NCBI GenBank assembly: GCA_905221605.1
Contig: CAJNDS010002268.1
Span: 1-64,000, forward strand
Direction: 5' to 3'
DNA length: 64,000 bases
Origin: Symbiodinium natans
Lineage: Eukaryota; Sar; Dinophyceae; Suessiales; Symbiodiniaceae
Part shown: positions 18,001-25,719 of the stretch, piece after piece
Numbering within the stretch: the first letter of the stretch is position 1
How the letters are laid out: each line of letters begins with the position of its first letter
Program-made: the position numbers and the translations under genes
Notes under the pieces: generated by a model
The model's input: only the letters and a program-made list of their open reading frames with translations
Told to the model about the DNA's origin: nothing
Databases searched by the model: none

Positions 18001-19239
18001 TGCAAACATGGCCCTCAACAGCAAACCAGAGAACCTTCACTGGCGCGAGTCGTCGCGCTGCACCCCAAGCACGCAGCCCAAAGCTGATCTTCGCTCGTTG
18101 ACTTTCTTTCTGAGGGTTTAGGGTTTAGGGTTTAGGGTTTAGGGTTTAGGGTTTAGGGTTTAGGGTTTTTGGGGTTTGGGGTTTAGGGCTTAGGGTTTAG
18201 GGCCGGAGTTGTGGCCAAGAGCTGTTTAGGCTTTGGGCCGGTTGCTTGTCTCGAGTGTCGGAGCCAGGGATGCAGGATTGAGGAAGTCCCTGCTTCAAGG
18301 TTCCCGTGACTTAATCTGCGAGTTCGTTGTAACTGCAAATGGCCCTCTTGGAATTGGGATAGCCGAAAAAGGGCCAGCAGTAGCCCTAAACCCGAAACCC
18401 TAAGCCCTAAATCCTAAAAACTAAAACCTAAACCCTATTTGGGTGGGCCTTTTAGTGCTACTCCGACGTTTTCAGGGCCTTCTACATAAGTCCCTGTGGG
18501 AATTGAATTTTGGTTCTCTCAACAGCAGCCACCTCATCCCCAAACCCTAAACCCTAAGCCCTAAACCCTCTACCCTCTACCCTAAACCCTAAACCCTAAA
18601 CCCGAAACCCTAAACCCTAAACCCCAAAAGCCCTAACCCAACTTCATCTCCCTCGAAGCCCAGGCTGGGTCACCTTTAAGGATGGCTCGGGCAAGGACGG
18701 CTCAGGGTGTCTCAAAAACCTCGCCCAGCACACAGTTCACGCGCGCAGTCAGCTCTAAACCCTAAACCCTAAACCCTAAACCCTAAACCCTAAACCCTAA
18801 ACCCTAAACCCTAAACCCTAAACCCTAAACCCTAAACCCTAAACCCTAAACCCTAAACCCTAAACCCTAAACCCTAAACCCTAACGCCTAAACCCTAAAC
18901 CCTAAACCCTAAACCCTAAACCCTAAACCCTAAACCCTAAACCCTAAACCCTAAACCCTAAACCCTAAACCCTAAACCCTAAACCCTAAACCCTAAACCC
19001 TAAACCCTAAACCCTAAACCCTAAACCTAACCCTAAACCCTAAACCCTAAACCCTAAACCCTAAACCCTAAACCCTAAACCCTAAACCCTAAACCCTAAA
19101 CCCTAAACCCTAAACCCTAAACCCTAAACCGTAAGCGATAAACCAAGAAAATCGGCAGGAGTTCTTCAAGCCCGCGAAGTTGATGGTGTGCAAGCAGAGC
19201 ATTGCCATCACCAACTCCTTCGACATCTCGGCGGGCAAG
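15031..19239 (+). CDS. Module 2 of the spliced GWVT-repeat protein (six exons plus the first part of the shared exon 19159-19239)
   Basis: Exons: 15031-15072 (ESFSSSSSERVRLK, donor GT), 15813-15866 (EGAVLELLEGPRKDERSQ, donor GT), 16959-17003 (EEPPEIHRMKGTASQ, donor GC), 17750-17762 (microexon DGKT plus one base, donor GC), 18664-18695 (completing G, then WVTFKDGSGK, donor GA) and 19159-19239 (EFFKPAKLMVCKQSIAITN..., donor GC). The DG-x-x-GWVT motif is created only by joining the 13-nt microexon to 18664. The spacing from the S-F dipeptide to the R of VR is 10 residues here and at the start of module 3, and the corresponding S-K in module 4 gives the same spacing. Intron phases agree at each join. 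Introns are 0.4-1.1 kb and mostly CCCTAAA arrays plus TIR elements. Function unknown. Confidence 0.65.
15073..15812. repeat. Intron with CCCTAAA array and ATGGTCC-type TIR sequences
   Basis: C-strand array at 15089-15236. Bases 15395-15600 contain several ATGGTCCCTTA and TTCTGAAGTCT pieces of the family seen intact at 51066-51186, as a nested or duplicated copy. A candidate exon at 15628-15681 (HVRGWTLGSRLCMKESRR, donor GT) is not in phase with its neighbours. Confidence 0.55.
15900..16043. mobile_element. MITE family 1, best palindromic copy (144 bp)
   Basis: It begins TACTTGGAGGTTCATGG and ends with the exact inverted sequence, CCATGAACCTCCAAGTA. The arms stay complementary for about 50 bp around a GGGCACTTAAGGGGCTTATAAG-like centre. 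TA at both ends suggests a TA target duplication, as in Tc1/mariner-type MITEs. It lies inside an intron. Confidence 0.85.
16188..16238 (+). CDS. Candidate in-frame alternative exon
   Basis: Exactly 17 codons (APGQQTLVRSHSGSRFR) between TTTGCAG and the good donor GTAAGC. It is phase 0 on both sides and lies between two joined module-2 exons. It could be included without breaking the frame, so it may be a cassette exon. Confidence 0.4.
16263..16943 (-). repeat. CCCTGAA block and CCCTAAA arrays
   Basis: A block of CCCTGAA units (16265-16340) passes into CCCTAAA (to about 16437). A spacer with GAGGATCCTACTCAGGAGTC, a sequence recurring near 22185, follows. A second array occupies 16720-16943 and contains four CCCTCAAAA units. 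Confidence 0.8.
17020..17740 (+). repeat. Poly-G tract and TTTTTAGGG-type array
   Basis: An 18-base G run at about 17023-17040 is followed by units of 8-10 bases with 4-5 T residues (GGGTTTTTA, GGGCTTTTA) to about 17385. Bases 17400-17740 are G-rich spacer with a C run near 17573. Confidence 0.75.
17770..18663. other. Intron content with a telomere-poor unique island
   Basis: Bases 17800-18115 are unusual for the window: AT-richer, no heptamers, and open for 88 codons on the + strand (17855-18121) without a recognised product. TTTAGGG units at 18116-18170 and CCCTAAA units at 18543-18635 flank further spacer. Confidence 0.5.
18755..19136 (-). repeat. Long near-perfect CCCTAAA array (about 380 bp)
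   Basis: About 54 heptamers with two phase slips (ACGCC near 18880 and CCTAACCC near 19024). It forms part of the intron between the exons at 18664-18695 and 19159-19239. Confidence 0.95.
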
Positions 19240-22200
19240 GCGGGGGTTTAGGGGTTTAGGGGTTTAGGGGTTTAGGGTTTAGGGTTTAGGGTTTAGGGTT
19301 TAGGGTTTAGGGTGAGGCTCCTCAACCCGAAGATATCCTGGGGCCTAGGCCGGTTTGAGAATTACGGCTTATGCCCCAAAATTCACCCAAGCCCTACGCT
19401 GAACCCCAAACCCCAAACCCTGAACCCGAAGCCCAGGACCTAAACCCCCAAAACCCCCGAACCTCAACGGGATCCCTCCCTAACCGTTAGGAACCAAACC
19501 AAAGGAAGGCACTAGCAGCTCCGGTTGGGCCTCATGTGGGCCCAGGCCCTAAACCCTAAACCCTAAACCCTAAACCCTAAACCCTAAACCCTAAACCCTA
19601 AACCCTGAACCCTGAACCCTGAACCCTGAACCCTGAACCCTGAACCCTGAACCCTGAACCCTGAACCCTGAACCCTAAAACCCCACACCAAAATCTCGCT
19701 CCTGCGGCCCCTACCCAGGCGCTGAGGAAGTTGGATGCCCCTTTGCTCGGGTTTTGGGTTGGTGAGGCTTCGGGGTTTCGATTTAGGTTGGGGTTTAGGG
19801 TTTAGGGTTTGGGGTATAGGGCTTTAGGGGTTTGGGGGCTTTTACGGGTTAAGGGCGCTAGGGGTCTATCTATGTAGGGGTTTACGGCTTTCGTGACTAG
19901 GGGTCTGTGTTCCGGGGTTCAGGGCTTTAGGGTTCAGGTGCTTTGAGGTTGAGGGGTTTGTTTAGGGGTTTGGGGCTCAAGGGTTTAGGTTGTAGGGAGT
20001 CTTCTTAGTGTACGGGTTAGAGGTTTAGGGGCTTAGCGTTTTTGGTGTTTCGCGGGTATCTTCATACTTCAAATCTGGATTATCCAGGCCCTTAGGGTGG
20101 GAGATGGTGAGAGGGGCAGGGGGAGTGGGGGTTTCACGAAGTTTCGCTGTGGCTCACAATGTTTAGGAGTGGGTGAGGCCCAAAACACTAGAACCTACAC
20201 CGTTCTGAAGTTTGTGCCCCGAGGTAGTATAGGGCCTATTAGGGGTATATAAGGATCCCCCAATTAAAGGCGCGCACAAAGGGACCATGAACAGCCCTAG
20301 ACCCTAGACCCTAGACCCTAGACCCTAGACCCTAGACCCTAGACCCTAGACCCTAGACCCTAGACCCTAAACCCTAAACCCTAAACCCTAAACCCTAAAC
20401 CCTAGGCCCTAAGACTTGCAGGGGAGGTCAGTTTTTGAGGGCTTGTCTTGACATTGAAACCTGAGGTGGGCGAAGTGCTCGATGTGCTGGAAGGTCCAAC
20501 AGAGGCCGGGAACCCCAGAGTTGAAAGCGGGTTTGGGCGGGTTGAGGCCTAGAATAGAAGCCTAAACCCCCCCCAAAGCCCAAAGCCCAAACCCCTAACC
20601 CTAAACCCTAAACCCTACTAAACCCTGAACCCTGAACCCTGAACCCTAAACCCTGAACCCTAAACCCTAAATCTCAAACCCTGAACATGCTCAGGGTGTG
20701 CCGGGGGTCAAGGGGGGCGATTACGCGCAGGGCGCGGGCCGGGAGTCGAGGGCCCTGAAACCCTGCACCCTCCACATCTATGCTTAACTTGTGGTGGGTT
20801 AGGGTTTAGGGTTTAGGGTTTAGGGTTTAGGGTTTAGGGTTTAGGGTTTAGGGTTTAGGGTTTAGGGTTTAGGGTTTAGGGTTTAGGGTTTAGGGTTTAG
20901 GGTTTAGGGTTTAGGGTTTAGGGTTTAGGGTTTAGGTTTTCGGGTTTAGGGTTTAGGGTTTAGGGTTTAGGGTTTAGGGTTTAGGGTTTAGGGTTTAGGG
21001 TTTAGGGTTTAGGGTTTAGGGTTTAGGGTTTAGGGTTTAGGGTTTAGAGTTTAGGGTCTAAGGTTGAGGGTTGAGGGTTTAGGGTTTAGGGTTTCGGGGA
21101 AGGTGGTACCCTCCTAGATAAGTCTTTCAAGGGATTTGTATCTGGGACACTTGTCCAAACCCCAAGCCCCAAGCCCCAAGCCCTAAACCCTAAACCCGAA
21201 GCCCAAAGCCCATGCCTGGCCACAGGACACTGTGCGCAGCCTGAGCAGAGTGAAAGTTCTGGCCGTGGCCCTGGGTGGCAAAGTTGGAGGTTTAGGGTTT
21301 AGGGGTTAGGGTTTAGGGTTTAGGGTTCAGGGTTTTGGGTCGTGGTTTCAGGGGTTGGAGTTTAGGGTTTAGGGTTCTTGTAGGTTGTATGAAGTAGGTG
21401 AGCCATGAGTTTTTGACGTCTGTATTGCTTTAGAGTTTAATTATAGCAAGGCTCATAGCAGAAGTTATAGCCGGGTTTAGAGTGGGGGTTTGGTAAGGTT
21501 GATAGGAGGGCTTGTAACAACAGACTTTATAATTCGGCTGTAGAACAGGGTTTTGAAGGTGGTGATACTTGAGCCATTCAAGATCGGGCCTAAACCCTAG
21601 CTGGGGGGGGGGGGGGGGGGGCTAGAACAGGGTTTTTCGAAGGTTCCGTCGGGCCGGGTGTTTGCGTTGGGTTGAGTTCGGTGCAATGTGTTTGGGTGTC
21701 CTGGTCTTAGGATTTCGGGTGTCAGGGATTTTGGCAGGGGCCCTAGGGGGTTCGGAGTTTTATGTCCCTGACTAAAGTGTAATCTGCGTGGCGCCTAACT
21801 TGCAGATGCACCCTAAACTCTAACCCTAAGCCCTAAACCCTAAGCCCTAAACCCTAAACTAAAATCCTTAACCCTCATCCCCAAACCCCCGGCCCTGAGC
21901 CTATGCAATCAATCCCAAAGATCAGAGCTGCCTGGCTGCAGGCCAAGAAAGATGGCAACGAAGGTTGGGTCACCGTCAAAGGACATACCCTAAAGCCAAA
22001 ACCCCTTAACCCTTAACCCTAAAGCTTAGGGTTTCGGGTTTAGGGTTTAGGGTCCCCCAAACCCCAAACTGAACCCCAAACCCTGAACCCAAAGGAAGCC
22101 ATAGAGGGGATCAGGGTAAGTCCGCAGCCTAAGCTGCGTCCACCCCACAAAGGTGAGCCCTATCTTCCTTGGCTGGGTTCAAGAGGATCCTAGTTGGGAC

Positions 22201-22917
22201 TAGTTTTTGCAGAGGCGTTTAAGGGCCATCGTACCCTAACAGGGTGCTCCTCAAAGGCTTGAGGCCAGAACCTGCGCTTGGGGTGGCTCTGTCACATCCT
22301 TGGGGAAACCCCTCAAATCCTAAACCCTAAACCGTACAGCCCAAAGCCATAAAACCCCAAACCCTAAACCCTAAACCCTAAACCCCAAATCCTGAACCCT
22401 AAACCCTAATCCCTAAACCCTAAACCCTAAATCTTAAACCCTCAACCCTAAACTCTAAACCGCGAATCCGCCAGGAAACCAGGGGACGTCCTACGCGGAG
22501 GAGTCGGACAAGCCCCTTGGCTGGGGTTTGGGGTTTAAGGGTTTGAGGGTTTGAGGTTCAGGGTTTGGTGTTTAGGGTTTGGGGTTTAGGGTTTAGGGTT
22601 TCGGGTTTAGGGTTTCGGGGTTTAGGGTTTAGGGGTTGAGGGTTTGGGGTTTGGGGTTTAGGGCTCAGCGCTCTGGGTCTGGGGTTGAGGGTGTAGGGTG
22701 TAGCGTGCAAAGCGAAGCATGGGAATTCACCCACTACCCCCAACTTTTTTTGCGACCCCTAAATTGCAGGCACTACATTCTCAACCCTAAACCCAAAAAC
22801 CTAAAACCCTAAACCCTAAACCCTAAACCCTATACCCTAAACCCTAAACCCTATACCCTAAACCACAGGCACTACATCTGCACCCAGAATGTGGTGCTGG
22901 AGAGCAAGCCGGCATCC
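19204..22917 (+). CDS. Module 3 of the spliced GWVT-repeat protein (exons 19159-19239 in part, 19719-19736, 20466-20504, 21226-21255, 21942-21981, 22475-22511, 22869-22917)
   Basis: The start given is within the shared exon 19159-19239, whose last codons (SFDISAGK) begin this module. Next come 19719-19736 (ALRKLD, donor GC), 20466-20504 (VGEVLDVLEGPTE, donor GC), 21226-21255 (DTVRSLSRVK, donor GT) and 21942-21981 (AKKDGNEGWVTVK plus one base, donor GA). Then 22475-22511 completes a Gly and reads NQGTSYAEESD plus two bases (donor GC), and 22869-22917 completes a Lys and reads HYICTQNVVLESKPAS (donor GT). Two codons are split across introns and both restore the expected residues (VKG-NQGT and SDK-HYIC). 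This is the best-supported chain in the window. The module's function is unknown. Introns are 0.3-0.8 kb and rich in telomere-like repeats. Confidence 0.72.
19242..19312 (+). repeat. TTTAGGGG then TTTAGGG array at an intron 5' end
   Basis: Four octamers followed by heptamers begin immediately after the exon ending at 19239. The exon-intron junction therefore runs almost directly into the array. Confidence 0.85.
19545..19680 (-). repeat. CCCTAAA block passing into CCCTGAA block
   Basis: Eight CCCTAAA units are followed by about ten CCCTGAA units, another case of local spread of one variant. Confidence 0.9.
19790..20405. repeat. Degenerate G-strand sequence, TIR remnant and CCCTAGA block
   Basis: Bases 19790-20050 are G/T-rich degenerate repeats. 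Bases 20196-20290 resemble the ATGGTCC TIR family (GTTCTGAAGT ... GGGACCATGA). Bases 20289-20405 begin with about ten CCCTAGA units and end in CCCTAAA. Confidence 0.7.
20798..21095 (+). repeat. Long TTTAGGG array (about 290 bp)
   Basis: About 38 G-strand heptamers with one TTTTCGGG interruption near 20937. It forms most of the intron between exons 20466-20504 and 21226-21255. Confidence 0.95.
22155..22868. repeat. Intron repeats around exon 22475-22511
   Basis: C-strand repeats (22318-22465), G-strand degenerate repeats (22525-22700) and C-strand repeats (22785-22862). Near 22769, TTGCAG is followed by GCACTACATTC, a short copy of the 3' splice region and first bases of the next exon (CACAG / GCACTACATC at 22869). 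Confidence 0.7.
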
Positions 22918-23442
22918 GTCCCGCCGGCGTGTTGGTTTCTTTTCGCTTAAGGGGGATAGGGTTTAGGGTTTAGGGTTAAGGGTTTAGGGTTAGAAGAAGG
23001 GACCCTTAACATTCTCCTAAATAAACCCCCAGATAAACCTGAGATAGGCCCTACATTCCTAAGTAGCTGCCAAATATCTTTAAAGCACTGAAGTGGTAAG
23101 GGTTTCGGGTTCGGGGTTAACGGTCCAGGGTTAAAGGGTTGAGGTTTAAGGGTCTAGGGTTTAGGGTTTGGGGTTTGGGGTTTAGGATCCGACTGTGTTG
23201 ACTTGTGTTTGCTGATGCTTTGTAAGGAGCAAGGTTTTTTTGGGGATGATGGGAGCGCAGCTGTGGCAAGACCCTACTTTCATGGGTTCCTACTACCCCC
23301 CCCCCCCCCACCCCCCGCCCCCTTATCCTACCCCGCCTTAGCTCCCCCATTAACTAAGGCAATTTAGGGATAATTATTAAGGTTATTTAAGGGGGAATGT
23401 AGGGGGGGTAGTGTAGAGGGGGTAGTAGGGAAACCCATGGTG
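22918..23442. mobile_element. Spacer plus MITE family 4 copy
   Basis: Bases 23285-23435 form a TIR element: TTCCTACTACCCCC on the left, GGGGGTAGTAGGGAA on the right, and CCCCCATTAACTAAGGCAAT with ATTTAAGGGGGAATG in the middle. The rest of 22918-23284 is spacer with degenerate repeats. Confidence 0.6.
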
Positions 23443-23614
23443 CTTGGAGGTTCATGGTACTAAGCAAATCGTAAGTGCACTTGTAACCCAATCATAGCCA
23501 TATTAGGGCAACTAAGGGTTTAGGTTTTTTTGTTTAGGGCTTGGGGTTTAGGGCTTATAAGTGGGTTATAAATACAGTTTAAATTGGTTATTAAGTACCA
23601 CGAACCTCCAAGTA
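23442..23614. mobile_element. MITE family 1 copy with telomere-like insert in its centre
   Basis: Ends CTTGGAGGTTCATGGTACT and ACGAACCTCCAAGTA match family 1. The central GGGCAACTAAG...GGGCTTATAAG is split by about 39 bp of AGGGTTTAGG-type sequence (about 23514-23552). Confidence 0.8.
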
Positions 23615-23809
23615 ATCTTTAACACCCACCCCGGCGTCCAAAGTTGCCCTGAGGACCTGAGATCTCCTGTAGGCTTAGCGCGAGCCCGACAGTCACGTAG
23701 CCTGCATGGCTTCGTTGAGCATGAGTGCGGAGGGTTTAGGGTTTAGGGTTTAGGGTTTAGGGCTTAGGGTTTAGGGTTTAGGGCTTAGGTTAAGGGTTTA
23801 GGCTTTAGG

Positions 23810-24988
23810 GTAGGCAATTGTGGCTATCATGCCATCGATGTCGGTGCTTCCGCCGCGCAAGGCAGCATGCCGCCCAAGGATGTGCAAGGATGCGTCACTA
23901 TGGGTCAAACCCTCCGACAATACGTCCAGCAGCACATTGAAAAGCACGCCAAGGACTGCCAACCTCGCTTCCAAGTTGACACTCAGTGGACCAAAAAATC
24001 GGAAGCTGGCCCAACCCCCGCTGACTGGGACTCCTGGTTGCAGTCACTTTTGCGAGATGGCCGCTGGCTGTGTGGCGAAGCCGCTAGAGCGGCGGCTGCC
24101 CTCTGGGAGTTCACACATAAACCATCCTTCGCGAGCAAGCTAGAGAGGCGCGGGTGCTTCTTAGTCACACCCCAAACAAAACCCACTAAACGAGTCGAGG
24201 TTGCAGACAGAGGATCAAGTCCAGAAACTGATCGGCATGATCGTCAAGGCTACCGACGCACGATACAACACCACCACAACGAGACAATTATCCGTAAGCA
24301 CACTCCGGTACAACCGACCCGACTAGAACATAAGCAATCCCACAAATCCAAATACTTTCCACGCAAGCAGGAATGCTTCGAAATGCTGCAAGTACAAGAT
24401 CCCAACGAGAGCACGAAACGACAACGAGACGTCATGGACTACATCATCTCGGCCGTACTAGAGGCTCCCACCAAAACGCCCCAATGCCAACACCAACTAA
24501 AACTCGTCGTCCATGGACCAGGAGGAAGCGGAAAATCAGTGATCCTGCGAGCGGTAGCTCACAAACTCAGACAAGCTGGCATCGGAGTCGTCATCGCCGC
24601 ACCCACTGGTGTAGCTGCATTCAACATCAACGGAATCACACTTCACAGCGCCCTCAGCCTGCCGGTCACTAACAACAGCTACGGAAAGTCCACAGACGTG
24701 CCACCGCCTCGAGGAGCGCAACTCGACAACATGCGCACGCTATGGAAACACGCCAAAGTCCTCCTCCTGGACGAGTTCGGCTTCGTGTCCGACGAACTTC
24801 TCGAAAGAATCGACCGACACCTTCGCCTCGCCACACGTCAAGACGAAACTCCCTTCGGAGGCATTCACGTCATCTTGTTCGGAGACCTGTACCAACTGCC
24901 TCCGCCGCACGGCAAACCCATCTTCGCGGCCCTCAAACACTGGCAGCAGGTCCGCCGGGCCTTGTCACCACCTTGGTCCGGGGTTTAG
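23810..24988 (+). CDS. Truncated OTU protease-PIF1 helicase fragment
   Basis: The frame is open from the TTTAGGG array on the left to a stop supplied by TTTAG of the array on the right; an ATG lies at 23867. The N-terminal part has NCGYHAI (23816-23836), LRQYV, then WDSWLQSLLRDGRWLCGEAA. This is the Cys-loop and W-rich pattern of OTU cysteine proteases. The helicase part has Walker A GPGGSGKS (24515-24538), APTGVAA with a TLHSAL motif, Walker B LLLDEF (Asp codon 24770) and GDLYQLPP (24881-24904), all typical of PIF1. Helicase motifs IV-VI are missing, so it cannot be a working helicase. OTU plus PIF1 recalls some Helitron proteins, but no Rep domain is seen. It lies in sense orientation within a large intron of the module gene. 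Confidence 0.75.
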   Translation, partial: VGNCGYHAIDVGASAAQGSMPPKDVQGCVTMGQTLRQYVQQHIEKHAKDCQPRFQVDTQWTKKSEAGPTPADWDSWLQSLLRDGRWLCGEAARAAAALWEFTHKPSFASKLERRGCFLVTPQTKPTKRVEVADRGSSPETDRHDRQGYRRTIQHHHNETIIRKHTPVQPTRLEHKQSHKSKYFPRKQECFEMLQVQDPNESTKRQRDVMDYIISAVLEAPTKTPQCQHQLKLVVHGPGGSGKSVILRAVAHKLRQAGIGVVIAAPTGVAAFNINGITLHSALSLPVTNNSYGKSTDVPPPRGAQLDNMRTLWKHAKVLLLDEFGFVSDELLERIDRHLRLATRQDETPFGGIHVILFGDLYQLPPPHGKPIFAALKHWQQVRRALSPPWSGV

Positions 24989-25628
24989 GGTTTAGGGTTT
25001 AGGGTTTAGGGTTTAGGGTTTCTTGGGCTTCTGTCGGAATTCTAGGGTTTAACGGCGTCAGGACTTGGCTGTCGGAGTGGAGTCTCGACTCGCGTGTGTC
25101 CCTAGACGGCTAAATCCCGTTCAAGAACCTAAACCCTGAACCCTGAACCCTGAACCCTAAACCCTAAACCCTAAACCCTAAACCCTAAACCCTAAACCCT
25201 AAGAACCAAGCCCTGAGCGGCTAGAAGCCCCTGAGCCCGAGACCCTGAAACCCCGAAACTGAAACCTGAACCCGGAACGAGAAAGGAGACGAAGCAGGAA
25301 CCCCCAAACCCACTTAAAGCCTCAACCCTAAACCACAAGCCCTAAACTGCCTATAAACTCCAAACCCCAAGCCCCAAGCCGTAAACCTCACACCCCAAAC
25401 CCCAAACCCCAAACCCCAAACCCCAAACCCCAAACCCCCAAACCCCCAAACCCCCAAACCCCCAAACCCCCAAACCCCCAAACCCCCAAACCCAACACCC
25501 CTGACCCTCCCCAACCCTGAACTCGAAACCGCAAACCCTGAACTCTAAACCCTAAACCCTAAATCCCTTCCCCTAAGCCCTAAACCCCAGACCCCTAAAC
25601 CCCAGAACAGCTGCGATGGCGCGGCCAG
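24980..25628. repeat. TTTAGGG cap of the helicase fragment and mixed arrays
   Basis: G-strand repeats at 24978-25022 directly abut the helicase frame. C-strand repeats lie at 25130-25200. Bases 25375-25495 hold a CCCCAAA block that changes to CCCCCAAA octamers. Confidence 0.8.
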
Positions 25629-25701
25629 GGCTCCGCAGAAGTGCGGACGCTCCAGGAGGGGGAGATCTTCCAGGTTGCCCCGGCATATTCTGGGACCCAG
25701 G
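25629..25701 (+). CDS. First exon of module 4 of the GWVT-repeat protein
   Basis: After CGGCCAG the reading is GSAEVRTLQEGEIFQVAPAY then SGTQ, up to the donor GTAGGC. It joins in phase 0 to the exon ending at 22917. The spacing SKPAS-GSAEVR matches the corresponding stretch of modules 2 and 3. The rest of the module could not be followed with confidence. The PIF1 fragment lies in the 2.7-kb intron before it. Confidence 0.6.
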
Positions 25702-25719
25702 GTAGGCCCTGGGTTTTTA

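Noticed and set aside
20695-20734. Exon-like reading GVPGVKGGDYAQGAG
   Set aside because: The neighbouring exons join in motif order and phase without it, and it has no clear donor.
22095-22152. Exon-like ORF EAIEGIRVSPQPKLRPPHK with a good GTGAGC donor
   Set aside because: It lies between two exons (21942-21981 and 22475-22511) whose direct join restores VKG-NQGT. Including it breaks the frame. Its surroundings also resemble a spacer repeated near 16440-16520.
24742-25002. Other-frame ORFs over the PIF1 fragment
   Set aside because: They are shadows of the helicase frame, which has all of the recognisable motifs.
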